Assembly (NCBI GenBank): GCA_964416305.1
Contig: CAYQDM010000018.1
Coordinates: 7,733 to 71,732, forward strand
Length of the DNA stretch: 64,000 bases
Reading direction: 5' to 3'
Source of the DNA: Acidaminobacter sp964416305
Lineage (GTDB): Bacteria > Bacillota > Clostridia > Peptostreptococcales > Acidaminobacteraceae
A program made the position numbers and the translations under genes. Below, piece after piece: positions 16,567 through 24,762 of the stretch; the stretch's first letter is position 1, and each line of letters starts with the position of its first letter. The notes below the pieces were generated by a model, which saw only the letters and a program-made list of their open reading frames with translations, was not told the origin of the DNA and searched no databases.

Positions 16567-17781
16567 TTAATTGCTTCGTTCCGTGTAATTGCTGCTTTTC
16601 ATTGAATGCTGTTTTCCATTTCCCCCAAACAGCGGCATAGCCGCAATCCGGTCAAAGGCTTCCTTCGTCTTCTCAACGCTTACGGTCATAGCCAGTCTGA
16701 CATATCCTTCTCCGCAGCCGCCAAAGGCATTCCCCGGAAGGACCAGCACATGCGCCTCCTCCAGAATCCGCCGCGCTGCTTCCTCAGAAGACAGCCCCGT
16801 CGCCTTGATGTTGACAAACAGGTACAGACTTCCCCGAGGCGGCAGGACCGACATGCCCGGAATTTGACAGATCCGCTCGTAGGCATATTGGATGCGTTTT
16901 TGGTATTCCGCGATCATAGGCGGCTGTATGGAATCCCGGTGCCTGAGGGCATGCACCGCGGCGCGCTGAGACACGGACGGCGCCGTGAAGACGTTGTTCT
17001 CATTGATGTCTTTGATGGTTTGAATGATATAATCCGGCGCGATCACGTAGCCAATCCGCCAGCCCGTCATGGCATAATCCTTGGAGAAACTGCCGATGGT
17101 TATGGTCCGTTCCCTCATGCCCTCCAGGGTCGCCATAGGGATAAACGGCGCTTCATAGCTGAACTTCGTATAGATGTCATCCGCAATAATCAGCAGATCA
17201 TGCGCCTTCGCGATTTCCGAGATCGACGCCATAGTCTCGCTGCTGAAGCAGGTGCCCGTCGGATTATTGGGTGTGTTAATGACAATGGCCTTCGTTCGGT
17301 TGCTAATGAGCGCCCGCAGTCTGTCCGGATCTACCTGGAAGTTCTCGCTTTCATAGGTTTCCAGCACCACCGGCTTCCCTCGCGTCAGGCGAATTTGCTG
17401 TGGATATGGCGTAAAATACGGTTCGTGGATAATGACTTCATCCCCGTCATCCAGGATGGCCTCCAGCGCCAGCCACATGGCATGGCAGCCGCTGGTGGTA
17501 ATCATGCACTCTTCTATTTTAACTGGGAACTGATATTCCTCTGTGAAATAACTGCAGATCTCTCGTCTGAGTTCGTTGTCACCAAAGAAGTCTGTATAGT
17601 GGGTATGTCCGTTCACGGCATCTTCAAAGGCTGCTTTGATGACGCGTTCATCCGTCGTGATGTCCGGATCCCCGAGGCTGAAATTGATGATGTCGTCATA
17701 TTCTGCCAAAAGACTGCTGCTTTCTCCCATTGCCGTAGCAATGCTGTTCCAGTACCTCTTTGAAATAAATCGATGCTTCAA
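16567..17781 (-). CDS. Class I/II PLP aminotransferase
   Basis: A 404-residue aminotransferase of the AspC/PatA type. Visible motifs are NFSLGDPDI near residue 33, INTPNNPTGTC, IADDIYTKFSY, the Schiff-base lysine in GSFSKDYAMTGWRIGY, and a C-terminal YVRLAMTVS arginine. The amino donor cannot be deduced. The start is probably TTG 17781, preceded by GGGGGG at six bases. It is downstream of a YjiH-family transporter in the same direction. Both genes carry the same 15-bp palindrome at their 5' ends, so they probably form one IclR-controlled function, import and transamination of an amino acid. A GCCGATGGT 9-mer lies inside the gene at 17092-17100. Confidence 0.8.
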   Translation of the reverse strand: MKHRFISKRYWNSIATAMGESSSLLAEYDDIINFSLGDPDITTDERVIKAAFEDAVNGHTHYTDFFGDNELRREICSYFTEEYQFPVKIEECMITTSGCHAMWLALEAILDDGDEVIIHEPYFTPYPQQIRLTRGKPVVLETYESENFQVDPDRLRALISNRTKAIVINTPNNPTGTCFSSETMASISEIAKAHDLLIIADDIYTKFSYEAPFIPMATLEGMRERTITIGSFSKDYAMTGWRIGYVIAPDYIIQTIKDINENNVFTAPSVSQRAAVHALRHRDSIQPPMIAEYQKRIQYAYERICQIPGMSVLPPRGSLYLFVNIKATGLSSEEAARRILEEAHVLVLPGNAFGGCGEGYVRLAMTVSVEKTKEAFDRIAAMPLFGGNGKQHSMKSSNYTERSN

Positions 17782-17797
17782 ATCAAGCCCCCCATTC

Positions 17798-17812
17798 TGA
17801 AACGTTGTTTCA
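17798..17812. promoter_or_regulatory. IclR-type operator in front of the aminotransferase
   Basis: TGAAACGTTGTTTCA is a near-perfect palindrome 17 bp upstream of the start codon. It matches the copy in front of the YjiH gene except at one base. IclR-family regulators such as KdgR bind GAAAC/GTTTC palindromes. Confidence 0.6.
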
Positions 17813-17917
17813 ATGACGTGTTGTTAAAAAATCAGGTGTTGCCACCTGATTTAATATTTTCGTTGTGTTGTACGGCGGCTCTGATGCTGAAGCTAAAGCA
17901 TCTGACCAGCGCTGTAC

Positions 17918-19300
17918 CTAGTAGACGAGGTTGGCTATGAGGACGACTATCGGCAGAGTAATCAGGGTTCTCTCGAGGAAGATGATCGCGAGTTCCCTAA
18001 AGGAAATTGGTATGTCCGAGCGCAGGATGACCGCGCCGGTCTCTGTCATATAGATCAGCTGAGTGAAGGAGACGGCGCCTATGATGAAGCGCGTCATTTC
18101 AAACTCCAGATTGGCAACGAGGATGGAAGGCAGGAACATGTCCGCAAAGCCGACCACCAGCGCCGGTGCTGCCTCAACCGCGCCCGGCACGTTGAGGGCC
18201 TGCAAGATGAGGATGAACGGATAGGATGCCCAGGTAAAGATTGGGGTGTACTCCGTCACGATCAGCGCTATGGTGCCCCAGGCCATAACCAGCGGCATCA
18301 GGCCCACGTAAACGTCAACCACAGTCCGGATGCCGTCCGCGGCGAGATAGTGCGGCGCTCTGGCTTCCTTGGCACGCATGACGCCGCGCTCGACAGCGTA
18401 TTGGTGCAGGGTTCTGCCCTCAGGCACTTCTTCCTGGATTCTGCTTGTTGAAGTCGGATGATAGTCGGATTTTTTAGAGCGAAGCGGATAGATTCTGGGA
18501 AGAATCAGGGCTGCAGCCAGGGAGGCAATGGAAATGGCACCGTAGAACTGCAGGAATACGTGAGAAATCTTGAGGAAGCCCGCGACTACTACTGCAAACG
18601 GCAGGGATACAAGCGAGAAGCAGACCGCAATGATGGACGCTTCCTTGGTGGTGTAGTAGCCTGCTTGATATTGTTTATTGGTGATGACGACGCCTACGGG
18701 ACCGCTGCCAATCCAGGAAGCGACTGCGTCAATAGCCGAACGGCCAGGGACCAGGAACAGAGGTCTCATGAATTTTCTGATCAGTGTGCCAAAATAGTCC
18801 ATGCTGCCAAAGTCCATCAGCAGCGGGAGAAGGAAGCCCGAGAAGAAGAACCAGGTGGCCAGGGTTGGCATCAGGTCGAAGAGAATGGTGCCACCTGTGG
18901 CTCTGGAAGTGATGGCCGCCGGGCCAATTTCAAGGTAGGTCATGAGAATGAAAATGGCGCCCAGGATCCGGGAAATGGTCCAGAAAGCAGACGGCATAAG
19001 CAGCTTTCTCCAGAATTCGTTGCCGGTGATAAAGGCTGGTTTGAGGGCGAGCGCCACGACTGTCAATACTGCGGAAACGGCGACGACAATGGTCATGAAG
19101 CCCGGAAGCATTTCACCCCAGTTGCCTCTGAACCAGTCTGCCATGACACCGACACCAATGGTGAAGTTGTCACCGTATGGGAGTGGAATGACGAAGAGGA
19201 AGAGACCAATGATTGAAGGAATTAAGAACTTTAAGAATAAGGACGTCGAATAAAGAGCAGATGTATTGTTTGAGTTGTTTATCACTTTCTCATTTTCCAT
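17918..19300 (-). CDS. YjiH-family membrane transporter (nucleoside-recognition/GATE domain)
   Basis: About 460 residues with roughly ten membrane helices and no signal peptide. The GATE-like core shows the pattern GPVGVVITNKQYQAGYYTTKEASIIAVCFSLVSLPF and later FIIGAVSFTQLIYMTETGAVIL, typical of YjiH proteins. These are predicted secondary transporters of uncertain substrate, often next to amino-acid metabolic genes. The ATG at 19300 is preceded by AAGGAGG, so the more upstream in-frame start at 19336 is rejected. It lies between an IclR regulator and an aminotransferase and carries the shared IclR-type operator at its 5' end. An amino-acid or related substrate is inferred from this setting. 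Confidence 0.8.
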   Translation of the reverse strand: MENEKVINNSNNTSALYSTSLFLKFLIPSIIGLFLFVIPLPYGDNFTIGVGVMADWFRGNWGEMLPGFMTIVVAVSAVLTVVALALKPAFITGNEFWRKLLMPSAFWTISRILGAIFILMTYLEIGPAAITSRATGGTILFDLMPTLATWFFFSGFLLPLLMDFGSMDYFGTLIRKFMRPLFLVPGRSAIDAVASWIGSGPVGVVITNKQYQAGYYTTKEASIIAVCFSLVSLPFAVVVAGFLKISHVFLQFYGAISIASLAAALILPRIYPLRSKKSDYHPTSTSRIQEEVPEGRTLHQYAVERGVMRAKEARAPHYLAADGIRTVVDVYVGLMPLVMAWGTIALIVTEYTPIFTWASYPFILILQALNVPGAVEAAPALVVGFADMFLPSILVANLEFEMTRFIIGAVSFTQLIYMTETGAVILRSDIPISFRELAIIFLERTLITLPIVVLIANLVY

Positions 19301-19320
19301 TATGTAACCTCCTTGTATTT

Positions 19321-19335
19321 TGAAACGTCGTTTCA
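19321..19335. promoter_or_regulatory. IclR-type operator in front of the YjiH transporter
   Basis: TGAAACGTCGTTTCA is a perfect 7-1-7 palindrome 21 bp upstream of the start codon. It matches the site at 17798 except at one base. The nearby IclR-family gene (19546-20325) is the likely regulator. Confidence 0.65.
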
Positions 19336-19433
19336 TCTTGAAGATACCATTAAACGCATTAATAGTAAAGTGTTTTTATAAAATCATGTGCTTATTTTTG
19401 CATAGCCATGGTCCCCTTCCACGACTATGTATT

Positions 19434-19472
19434 ATTGCTGATGGTTGTGCGTGCCATGGAACCATCGGCAAA
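19434..19472. repeat. Imperfect inverted GCCGATGGT pair
   Basis: TTGCTGATGGTT (19435-19446) pairs with AACCATCGGCAA (19460-19471), with one wobble position. It lies between the YjiH gene and the IclR gene, and may be a weak terminator for the IclR gene on the minus strand, although no T run follows. Confidence 0.5.
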
Positions 19473-19545
19473 AGCGCTTTCCTAACAAAAAAAGTCCACT
19501 TGCGTTTGGGCGCAAAAGGACTTGTGCTGGCTGGGGGTTCGATTG

Positions 19546-20325
19546 CTATTCCAGGTACTTCGTCATCTCCGTCAACACCTTGGCGGCACTGCTGATCTTG
19601 GACTTCATGCTCTCCATTCCCTTGTACTTCAGTCTGCTGTAAGGGCCAGAGATGCTGATCGCAGCGATGATATCATCCTTGCCATTAAAGATGGGGGCCG
19701 CGATGCAGGCGAGCCCATACTCGTACTCTTCAAGATCGTAGGCGATGTTTTCTTTCAAAATGCCTTCGCGAAGGGCGAGGAATTCAGTCAGCGTCTTCTT
19801 GGTGTGGATGGTCTCTATGGTCGCGTTGAGGCTTGCAAAGTAGGCTTCCAGCTGAGGGTCCGTCATTTGGGCCAGATAGAGTTTGCCCATTGAGGAGCAG
19901 TACAGCGGCGCGATGGGCACGAGCTTCGACACCAGAGTCGACGACTCCCCCTCAAAACCGAGCACAGTGAGGATGTTGTCCCCATACTTGATTCCGAGGT
20001 TCACCGATTCACCAATCTCAGCGGACAACTTCGACAGCACCGGCGATGCAATCTGGCTCAGATCAAAGTTCTTGCGGGCTTTGTTGCCGAGCTGGACCAG
20101 CAACCGACCCAGTGAATACTTTTCGTCGTCGTTCTTTTCCACCGCGTCCACCTGGTGCAGCGTGCTCAATATCCTGAAAACGTTTGCTTTGGGAAGCGCC
20201 AGATCACGTGAGATTTGGGAGATCCCGACGTGTTTTTCGTGCTCGTAGATGTATTTTAGGATGTCGAATGCGCGTTCAATCATGATGATACTGTTGCTGC
20301 TGTTGCTGTTATTGCCGTTGTCCAT
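19546..20325 (-). CDS. IclR-family transcriptional regulator
   Basis: A 259-residue regulator. The N-terminal winged helix (about residues 12-75) contains the reading pattern GISQISRDLALPKANVFRILSTL. The C-terminal IclR effector domain (about 85-255) has SVNLGIKYGDNILTVLGFEG and the signature EYGLACIAAPIFNGKDDIIAAISISGP. IclR proteins bind small carboxylates or amino-acid products and control adjacent catabolic genes. The start ATG 20325 has GGGAGG. The N-terminus carries a short low-complexity run of Asn and Ser encoded by repeated GTTGCT triplets on the plus strand. The two matching palindromes upstream of the YjiH gene and aminotransferase are its likely targets. Confidence 0.88.
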   Translation of the reverse strand: MDNGNNSNSSNSIIMIERAFDILKYIYEHEKHVGISQISRDLALPKANVFRILSTLHQVDAVEKNDDEKYSLGRLLVQLGNKARKNFDLSQIASPVLSKLSAEIGESVNLGIKYGDNILTVLGFEGESSTLVSKLVPIAPLYCSSMGKLYLAQMTDPQLEAYFASLNATIETIHTKKTLTEFLALREGILKENIAYDLEEYEYGLACIAAPIFNGKDDIIAAISISGPYSRLKYKGMESMKSKISSAAKVLTEMTKYLE

Positions 20326-20433
20326 GACGACCTCCCGATGGAAGTGATATGATGTTTCGGTTTATTATACCGCAGTTGGGGATGGAGGGCAATGAAAGGT
20401 GGCAGGGTTGGGGACGCGGACAGGTTTTGATTT

Positions 20434-20514
20434 GGTGACGCGGACAACTTCTGAGTTGGGGACTGACACCAAACTCAAAACGGTGCCAGAGCTTTGTAAT
20501 ATTTCTGTAATATT
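20434..20514. repeat. Dispersed 81-bp intergenic repeat, copy 1
   Basis: The copy begins GGTGACGCGGACAACTTC, carries the core GGGGACTGACACC and ends near GGTGCCAGAGCTTTGTAA. It matches the copy at 30687-30767 at 77 of 81 positions by my alignment. A partial GGGGACGCGGACA word lies just before it. It lies upstream of the IclR gene, outside any coding region. Confidence 0.75.
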
Positions 20515-20523
20515 GTCTTCTCC

Positions 20524-20570
20524 AAAATAAAAAAGCCAAGACTATCATTCTATCTGATGGTCTTGGCTTC
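20524..20570 (-). terminator. Terminator of the ornithine-racemase-like gene
   Basis: AAGCCAAGAC and GTCTTGGCTT form the stem, with CTGATGGTC as a variant of the recurrent 9-mer. The minus-strand sequence after the stem is TTTTTTATTTTGG. It follows the gene that ends at 20574. Confidence 0.8.
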
Positions 20571-20573
20571 CAT

Positions 20574-21677
20574 TCACTTCAACTTTACTTTCGTCACATA
20601 CTCCGACGTCATTGCACTCAGCACCGCAGTATAGTGCATATCGAAAGAAAGGACGTCCCCCACCACCAGCGGTCTAAGGCAATCCTGCACATCCACAATC
20701 AAATGGTCACTGCTCCCGCCCAAAACAATGACTCCAGGGTCGAGGGGCTTCAGCGTATCCAGAATCACATCCTGCTTTCCAATGCCCAAAATAGCTCGTC
20801 TTCGAATCCCCCGGTCCACAAACACCGGCTTCTTCCCAAACGCATCCAGCCCAATTTCCCCGTAAGGCACAGACAATTTTTCCTGAAGTTCAATAATTTC
20901 CGCGTGCAGCTGAAAAACATCAGAATACGTCCCCTCAATCCGCCCGCCATAGGCAAATTCCGTCCCAAAGAGGATCGCCTCTCCAAACCGCAGCTGGTTG
21001 ATGCGCTCCGGCAGCGCGCCCCGTTCCAGCATGCAAACACTGCTGGAGTTTCCACCAGAGACGATCCCCAGGCGGATCCCCCACGATGCTTCAACCTCAT
21101 TCACCACACCCTCTAAACGCGCCATGTTCTCCGGTCCCGGCAGCACCCCCCCGAAGCAGGTGAGATTGGTCCCGATCCCCATCAACTCGACACCCTCAAG
21201 GGCCAGAATCTCACCAACCGTTGAAACCGCCTGAGACGGTGGGATCCCCTCTCTCAGATCCCCAAGATCGACCATTAGGATCACACCGTGAACCCGCCCC
21301 GCTTCAAGTGCCGCGGAAGACAGCGCCCTGATCGTCGCAAGCTCGGAATTCAGACTTAAATCTGCATACCGCACGACATTGTGGGCTTGGGAGACCATCG
21401 GCAGACGCAGTAGGAGTTTGGGGATGTCCAGAGCGGACAGACGCTTCAAATTCTCAAGTCTGGAATCCGCCAGCCAGGCCGCGCCGCCCCGCACACTGGC
21501 CGCCGCGATCTCCGGATCCCCGCAGTAACACTTCGTAACCGCCGCCGCCCGCACGCCATGACGCGCGCATAGGTCCACCACTGTACGGGTGTTATGCTCA
21601 AGTTTGGCAAGGTCAATGGTCATAGCCGGGAAATTAAATGCGCTCCTATCCAAATTCAATTTCAACATCATGCTCAT
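20574..21677 (-). CDS. Alanine/ornithine racemase-family PLP enzyme
   Basis: A 367-residue fold-type III PLP enzyme. The Schiff-base lysine is Lys49 in AAVTKCYCGDPEIA; LADSRLENLKRL, LRLPM, DLSLNSELATI, MVDLGDLREG and VSGGNSSS are the conserved blocks of the ornithine racemase (Orr) branch from amino-acid-fermenting clostridia. Orr makes D-ornithine for oxidative ornithine breakdown, but related members act on other amino acids, so the substrate is open. ATG 21677 has GAGGG upstream. It follows the NhaC-type antiporter gene with a terminator between them. A 9-mer ACCATCGGC lies in the gene at 21394-21402. Confidence 0.8.
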   Translation of the reverse strand: MSMMLKLNLDRSAFNFPAMTIDLAKLEHNTRTVVDLCARHGVRAAAVTKCYCGDPEIAAASVRGGAAWLADSRLENLKRLSALDIPKLLLRLPMVSQAHNVVRYADLSLNSELATIRALSSAALEAGRVHGVILMVDLGDLREGIPPSQAVSTVGEILALEGVELMGIGTNLTCFGGVLPGPENMARLEGVVNEVEASWGIRLGIVSGGNSSSVCMLERGALPERINQLRFGEAILFGTEFAYGGRIEGTYSDVFQLHAEIIELQEKLSVPYGEIGLDAFGKKPVFVDRGIRRRAILGIGKQDVILDTLKPLDPGVIVLGGSSDHLIVDVQDCLRPLVVGDVLSFDMHYTAVLSAMTSEYVTKVKLK

Positions 21678-21697
21678 AATCCCATCCCTCTACAAGT

Positions 21698-21743
21698 AAA
21701 AAGCGCCACGGTGCAGCCGCTTAAGTGCCGCCCGTGACGCTTT
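21698..21743 (-). terminator. Terminator of the NhaC-type gene
   Basis: AAGCGCCACGG pairs with CCGTGACGCTT around a 20-base loop, followed on the minus strand by TTTTTACTTG. It lies between the antiporter gene and the ornithine-racemase-like gene. Confidence 0.65.
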
Positions 21744-21777
21744 GTGCTGTCTACGCTTTTCCCCGACTAAAGAAGCG

Positions 21778-23259
21778 TTAAGCCCGCTTCTCCATCTTCG
21801 TTACCTCAGCCGCCCCCGCCTTGCGAAGCCTGACCTTCGGCTCGGATGGCAAGCTGAAGAGCGGAATGAACCGATCCAGGCCGGTCAGTGTCAACACCAG
21901 CATTGAGCCCACGGCGATCATTGCCATAAAGTTGTACTTGATGATCCCAAGAGCGGTAAATTCGAACAGCGGATACACCGCCGCCGCAATCGCCACATAA
22001 AAGCCCATGTAGCAGTGCCACGGAATCAGCTGAGACCCGAAGACCCCCATGGCATCCCCGAACGCCGAGTTGCGCAGCCTGAGCCGGTACATGTCCTCAT
22101 CGCTGGCTTCCACATTCTCATCCGTTATCGTTTTAATGATTGGGCCGATGGTCACAATCTGCGCCATCTCATCCGCCAGGGCCGCGTTGCCGAGCAAGCT
22201 GAGCAGCGCGTTGGAGAACATCAGCTGCCTTACGTTGCGCACGGATCTTACAATGAACCGGGCCACAGGCTCAAAGGCATCCATAATGCTCATGATCCCT
22301 CCAAACGCCCCAATCCACATCATCATGACAATCGACCAGCTCCCAGCGCTTTCAAATCCACCCTGCACCAAATCAAGGAATTCGCCTACGGACCCAATCG
22401 TCCCCGCGATCAGGCCAACCACCAGGGAACTGATGATGCCGGAGCCCAGGCAAATGAACGTTGGAAACCCTTTGATTGCCAGCGCTAAAACAATCAGCAG
22501 CGGTGTGATCACATAAAACGGCACCCCCGTTTTAACCTGCTCCAGCAAAATGACTGCCGATGGTCTCTGCTCCGTCAGCGCCTCCCAAGCCTCCTGCGGG
22601 ATGGCATTAATCGCCTCGCCTGCATTGCCGGTCACCGTCGGAAGTCCCATGCCCACGCTGACCATGAAAATGACAGCTGCAGTAGCCACCACGCAAAGGA
22701 GTGACCAAACGCCTTGATGCTTAACCCTATGTACGACTTCAACCTTCTGAAGTCCCGAACTGACTACAGTTGTATCTGAAATAAGCCCAATATTGTCCCC
22801 AAAGCACGCGCCGCCTGCGATTGCCGCTGTTGTCAAGAGCACATCACCGCCGACAATGTGATTGAGCCAGAGGAAAATTGGCGCGCAGGCCGCAAAGGTC
22901 CCCCATGAGGTTCCCGTTGCCACAGACAGGACGCAGGTGACCAGAAAGCCAACCAGCGCGACGGTTTTAGCTGTGACGCCCGCGCCAAGCGACAGGTTGA
23001 TGACAGCCGCGCCGACACCTGTTGCCATAAAGGATTCCGCCACCGCATAGGCCAGCATCAGAATAAAAAAGACAATGATCATTTCTTTTACACTGTCGAT
23101 CGCTTTGTTCATCACATCGGTAAACTTCATTTTGAGCGTGAGCATGGCGATAATCGCCGCGTACATAGTCGCAATAGGTGCCGCCATCAAAACGTTCATG
23201 CCGTTGATCATAAGTCCGGTCAGGAGAATAATGGGTGAAAGCTTGAGTAGTGCAATCAT
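21778..23259 (-). CDS. NhaC-family Na+/H+ antiporter
   Basis: About 493 residues with roughly 11-12 membrane helices. The NhaC family blocks are visible: GTSWGTFAACAPIFLWL and GGACFGDNIGLISDTTVVSSGLQ in the first half, ALADEMAQIVTIGPIIKTI and SAFGDAMGVFGSQLIPWHCYMGFYV in the second. NhaC proteins swap protons for sodium, and some relatives exchange organic acids or amino acids. ATG 23259 has GAGGAGGG upstream. An in-frame extension to 23388 would translate a tandem repeat as RHPVCI units and is rejected. The adjacent racemase suggests a role in amino-acid uptake rather than pH control, but this is inference. Confidence 0.8.
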   Translation of the reverse strand: MIALLKLSPIILLTGLMINGMNVLMAAPIATMYAAIIAMLTLKMKFTDVMNKAIDSVKEMIIVFFILMLAYAVAESFMATGVGAAVINLSLGAGVTAKTVALVGFLVTCVLSVATGTSWGTFAACAPIFLWLNHIVGGDVLLTTAAIAGGACFGDNIGLISDTTVVSSGLQKVEVVHRVKHQGVWSLLCVVATAAVIFMVSVGMGLPTVTGNAGEAINAIPQEAWEALTEQRPSAVILLEQVKTGVPFYVITPLLIVLALAIKGFPTFICLGSGIISSLVVGLIAGTIGSVGEFLDLVQGGFESAGSWSIVMMMWIGAFGGIMSIMDAFEPVARFIVRSVRNVRQLMFSNALLSLLGNAALADEMAQIVTIGPIIKTITDENVEASDEDMYRLRLRNSAFGDAMGVFGSQLIPWHCYMGFYVAIAAAVYPLFEFTALGIIKYNFMAMIAVGSMLVLTLTGLDRFIPLFSLPSEPKVRLRKAGAAEVTKMEKRA

Positions 23260-23319
23260 GGGTTTCCCTCCTCTTATGGGTGATGCGGGTTGAGATGCGT
23301 GGCAATTGTGTGTCGTTGG

Positions 23320-23385
23320 GATACAAACTGGGTGTCTGATACAAACTGGGTGTCTGATACAAACTGGGTGTCTGACACCCAGTTT
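23320..23385. repeat. Three tandem 18-bp units ending in a perfect palindrome
   Basis: The unit GATACAAACTGGGTGTCT is repeated exactly three times (23320-23373). The last copy runs into GACACCCAGTTT, which makes a 12-1-12 palindrome over 23361-23385. It lies in the 317-bp gap upstream of the NhaC-type gene. Confidence 0.85.
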
Positions 23386-23481
23386 CAAAATACCTCAAAA
23401 TAAATATCATTAAATGACATTATTTCTATTATATGTATATTTGCGGCTGCAAAGCGCTCAAATCTTGAAACCGGGTGTCAT

Positions 23482-23508
23482 GAAATCGGGTGTCAGACAC
23501 CCAATTTC
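23482..23508. repeat. GGTGTC-A-GACACC palindrome
   Basis: GAAATCGGGTGTC, one base, GACACCCAATTTC: a 13-bp inverted repeat with one wobble. It is related to the palindromes at 23361 and 27838, and a half-copy GAAACCGGGTGTC precedes it. Confidence 0.7.
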
Positions 23509-23515
23509 TATACGT

Positions 23516-23558
23516 GGAAGGCGGGGTCTCCAGGTGCATGACGCCGACACCGCCTTCC
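23516..23558 (-). terminator. Inverted repeat downstream of the AcoX-like gene
   Basis: GGAAGGCGGGGTC pairs with GACACCGCCTTCC with one mismatch around a 17-base loop. It follows the gene ending at 23577 on the minus strand. No strong T run is present on that strand, so terminator function is uncertain. Confidence 0.45.
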
Positions 23559-23576
23559 TTACTTATTATTCCATGG

Positions 23577-24719
23577 TTATCTGACCGCAACCATCGCCGC
23601 AGTCTTAAATCCCGTCCAAACTTTGACGTAGCCTCTCAAAAGCGCGTCGACCTCCGGATCCCCGGTGTCCACCAGCAGCGGCTGATGTTTCAACTCGGCC
23701 AGCTTTTCCTGAGCAGCGATCACCATGAGGTTTTCTCTCCCAACACCTCTTAAAACCTCCGGGCTGAGCTGCTGGTTTCCGCGGCCTAGAAGAAAGCCTT
23801 GTCCGCCGGTGGGGGTGACGATGAGCCGGCAGGGATACTTTGCCTGAACGGCCAAAAGATCCTTTTCTGAAGCATCCTGGCAGATAATTTTACCGTCCAG
23901 CACCACATCCACGCCCAGCAAGGTATGGGGCTGCCCCAGCACATCCAGCACCGCCCTGGTCGTCGTGCCTGGTCCAACAAAATAGGCGGTTCCGGCCTCC
24001 ATTTGCGCCACCATCTCCAGGGCAATTTCCCTGTGGGCATTGGCTTCACTTTGAGGGGAAGGGGCTTTTTTGTTCTGCATCCGTCCCCGATCACTCGGCA
24101 CCACAAGGTATCCGTATAACTTTGTCATGACACGACCACTGCGGTAATCCTCTTCTGAGATATCCATCACCTCAGCCTCGCGCCATTTGCAGCTGGCACC
24201 TTCGCGGCTCAAAGCGCTGCCCGCCAGCTCACCGGCCCTTTCAGGGTGTGTCGCGAACACCGGCGAGTGAATTTTGACGCCTGCCGGTATTCCCACCACC
24301 GGGACGCCAGCTTCAAAAATGCCCGCTTCCACCAAATTACGGGCGGTACCATCACCGCCGGCGAACAAAATGAGCTCGCTGCCTTGAGCCACAACTGATT
24401 TCGCAAGCGCGACAGTATCTGCCTGCGAGGTGACCGCCCCCGACGTCTCGTGCACCACCTGAACTTTAAACCCGAGCTCCCGCGCGACCCGTTCCCCGAG
24501 TTCTCCGGCGCCCGTCAGTAAAACCATCTCCTCCCGAAACCTCAAAAGAGAATTCAGGGCACGCGCGGCCTTGGCCGGCGCCATCGGCTGAGCACCCAGG
24601 CGAAGGGCCTCCTCCAGAACGCCGTCCGTTCCTTTGAGGCCCACACGGCCACCCATGCCGGCGATGGGGTTGATGATGAAACCTAATTTTCGAAGGTTCT
24701 GTGCCAGCTCTAATTCCAT
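23577..24719 (-). CDS. ATP-NAD kinase-family protein (AcoX/COG3199-like)
   Basis: About 380 residues with the NAD/diacylglycerol-kinase-like fold. Near the N-terminus LGFIINPIAGMGGRVGLKGTDG is the family start, ELILFAGGDGTARNLVEA is the GGDGT nucleotide site, and VVGIPAGVKIHSPVFA follows. A C-terminal region (FVGPGTTTRAVLDVLG, VTPTGGQGFLLGRGNQQLSP) is typical of the AcoX-like group found in acetoin and amino-acid catabolic operons. The reaction is not established for this branch. The start is uncertain: ATG 24719 or TTG 24725, which sits five bases after GGAGG. It is the last gene of the sigma-54-type operon starting with the SDR gene, 43 bp after gcvPB. Confidence 0.75.
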   Translation of the reverse strand: MELELAQNLRKLGFIINPIAGMGGRVGLKGTDGVLEEALRLGAQPMAPAKAARALNSLLRFREEMVLLTGAGELGERVARELGFKVQVVHETSGAVTSQADTVALAKSVVAQGSELILFAGGDGTARNLVEAGIFEAGVPVVGIPAGVKIHSPVFATHPERAGELAGSALSREGASCKWREAEVMDISEEDYRSGRVMTKLYGYLVVPSDRGRMQNKKAPSPQSEANAHREIALEMVAQMEAGTAYFVGPGTTTRAVLDVLGQPHTLLGVDVVLDGKIICQDASEKDLLAVQAKYPCRLIVTPTGGQGFLLGRGNQQLSPEVLRGVGRENLMVIAAQEKLAELKHQPLLVDTGDPEVDALLRGYVKVWTGFKTAAMVAVR

Positions 24720-24762
24720 CTCCAACCACACCTCCCAGGCAAACTATGACTTCTTAGGACTT

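Noticed and set aside
16606..17763. A 385-codon plus-strand frame antisense to the aminotransferase
   Set aside because: Long antisense shadow with composition typical of the reverse strand of a GC-balanced gene; the minus-strand frame has all aminotransferase motifs.
20317..20365. A half IclR palindrome (GTTTC) upstream of the IclR gene as an autoregulatory site
   Set aside because: Only one half-site is present, too little to call an operator.
23260..23388. N-terminal extension of the NhaC-type protein reading RHPVCI repeats
   Set aside because: The extension is a translation of the 18-bp tandem repeat and lacks a ribosome site; ATG 23259 has GAGGAGGG.
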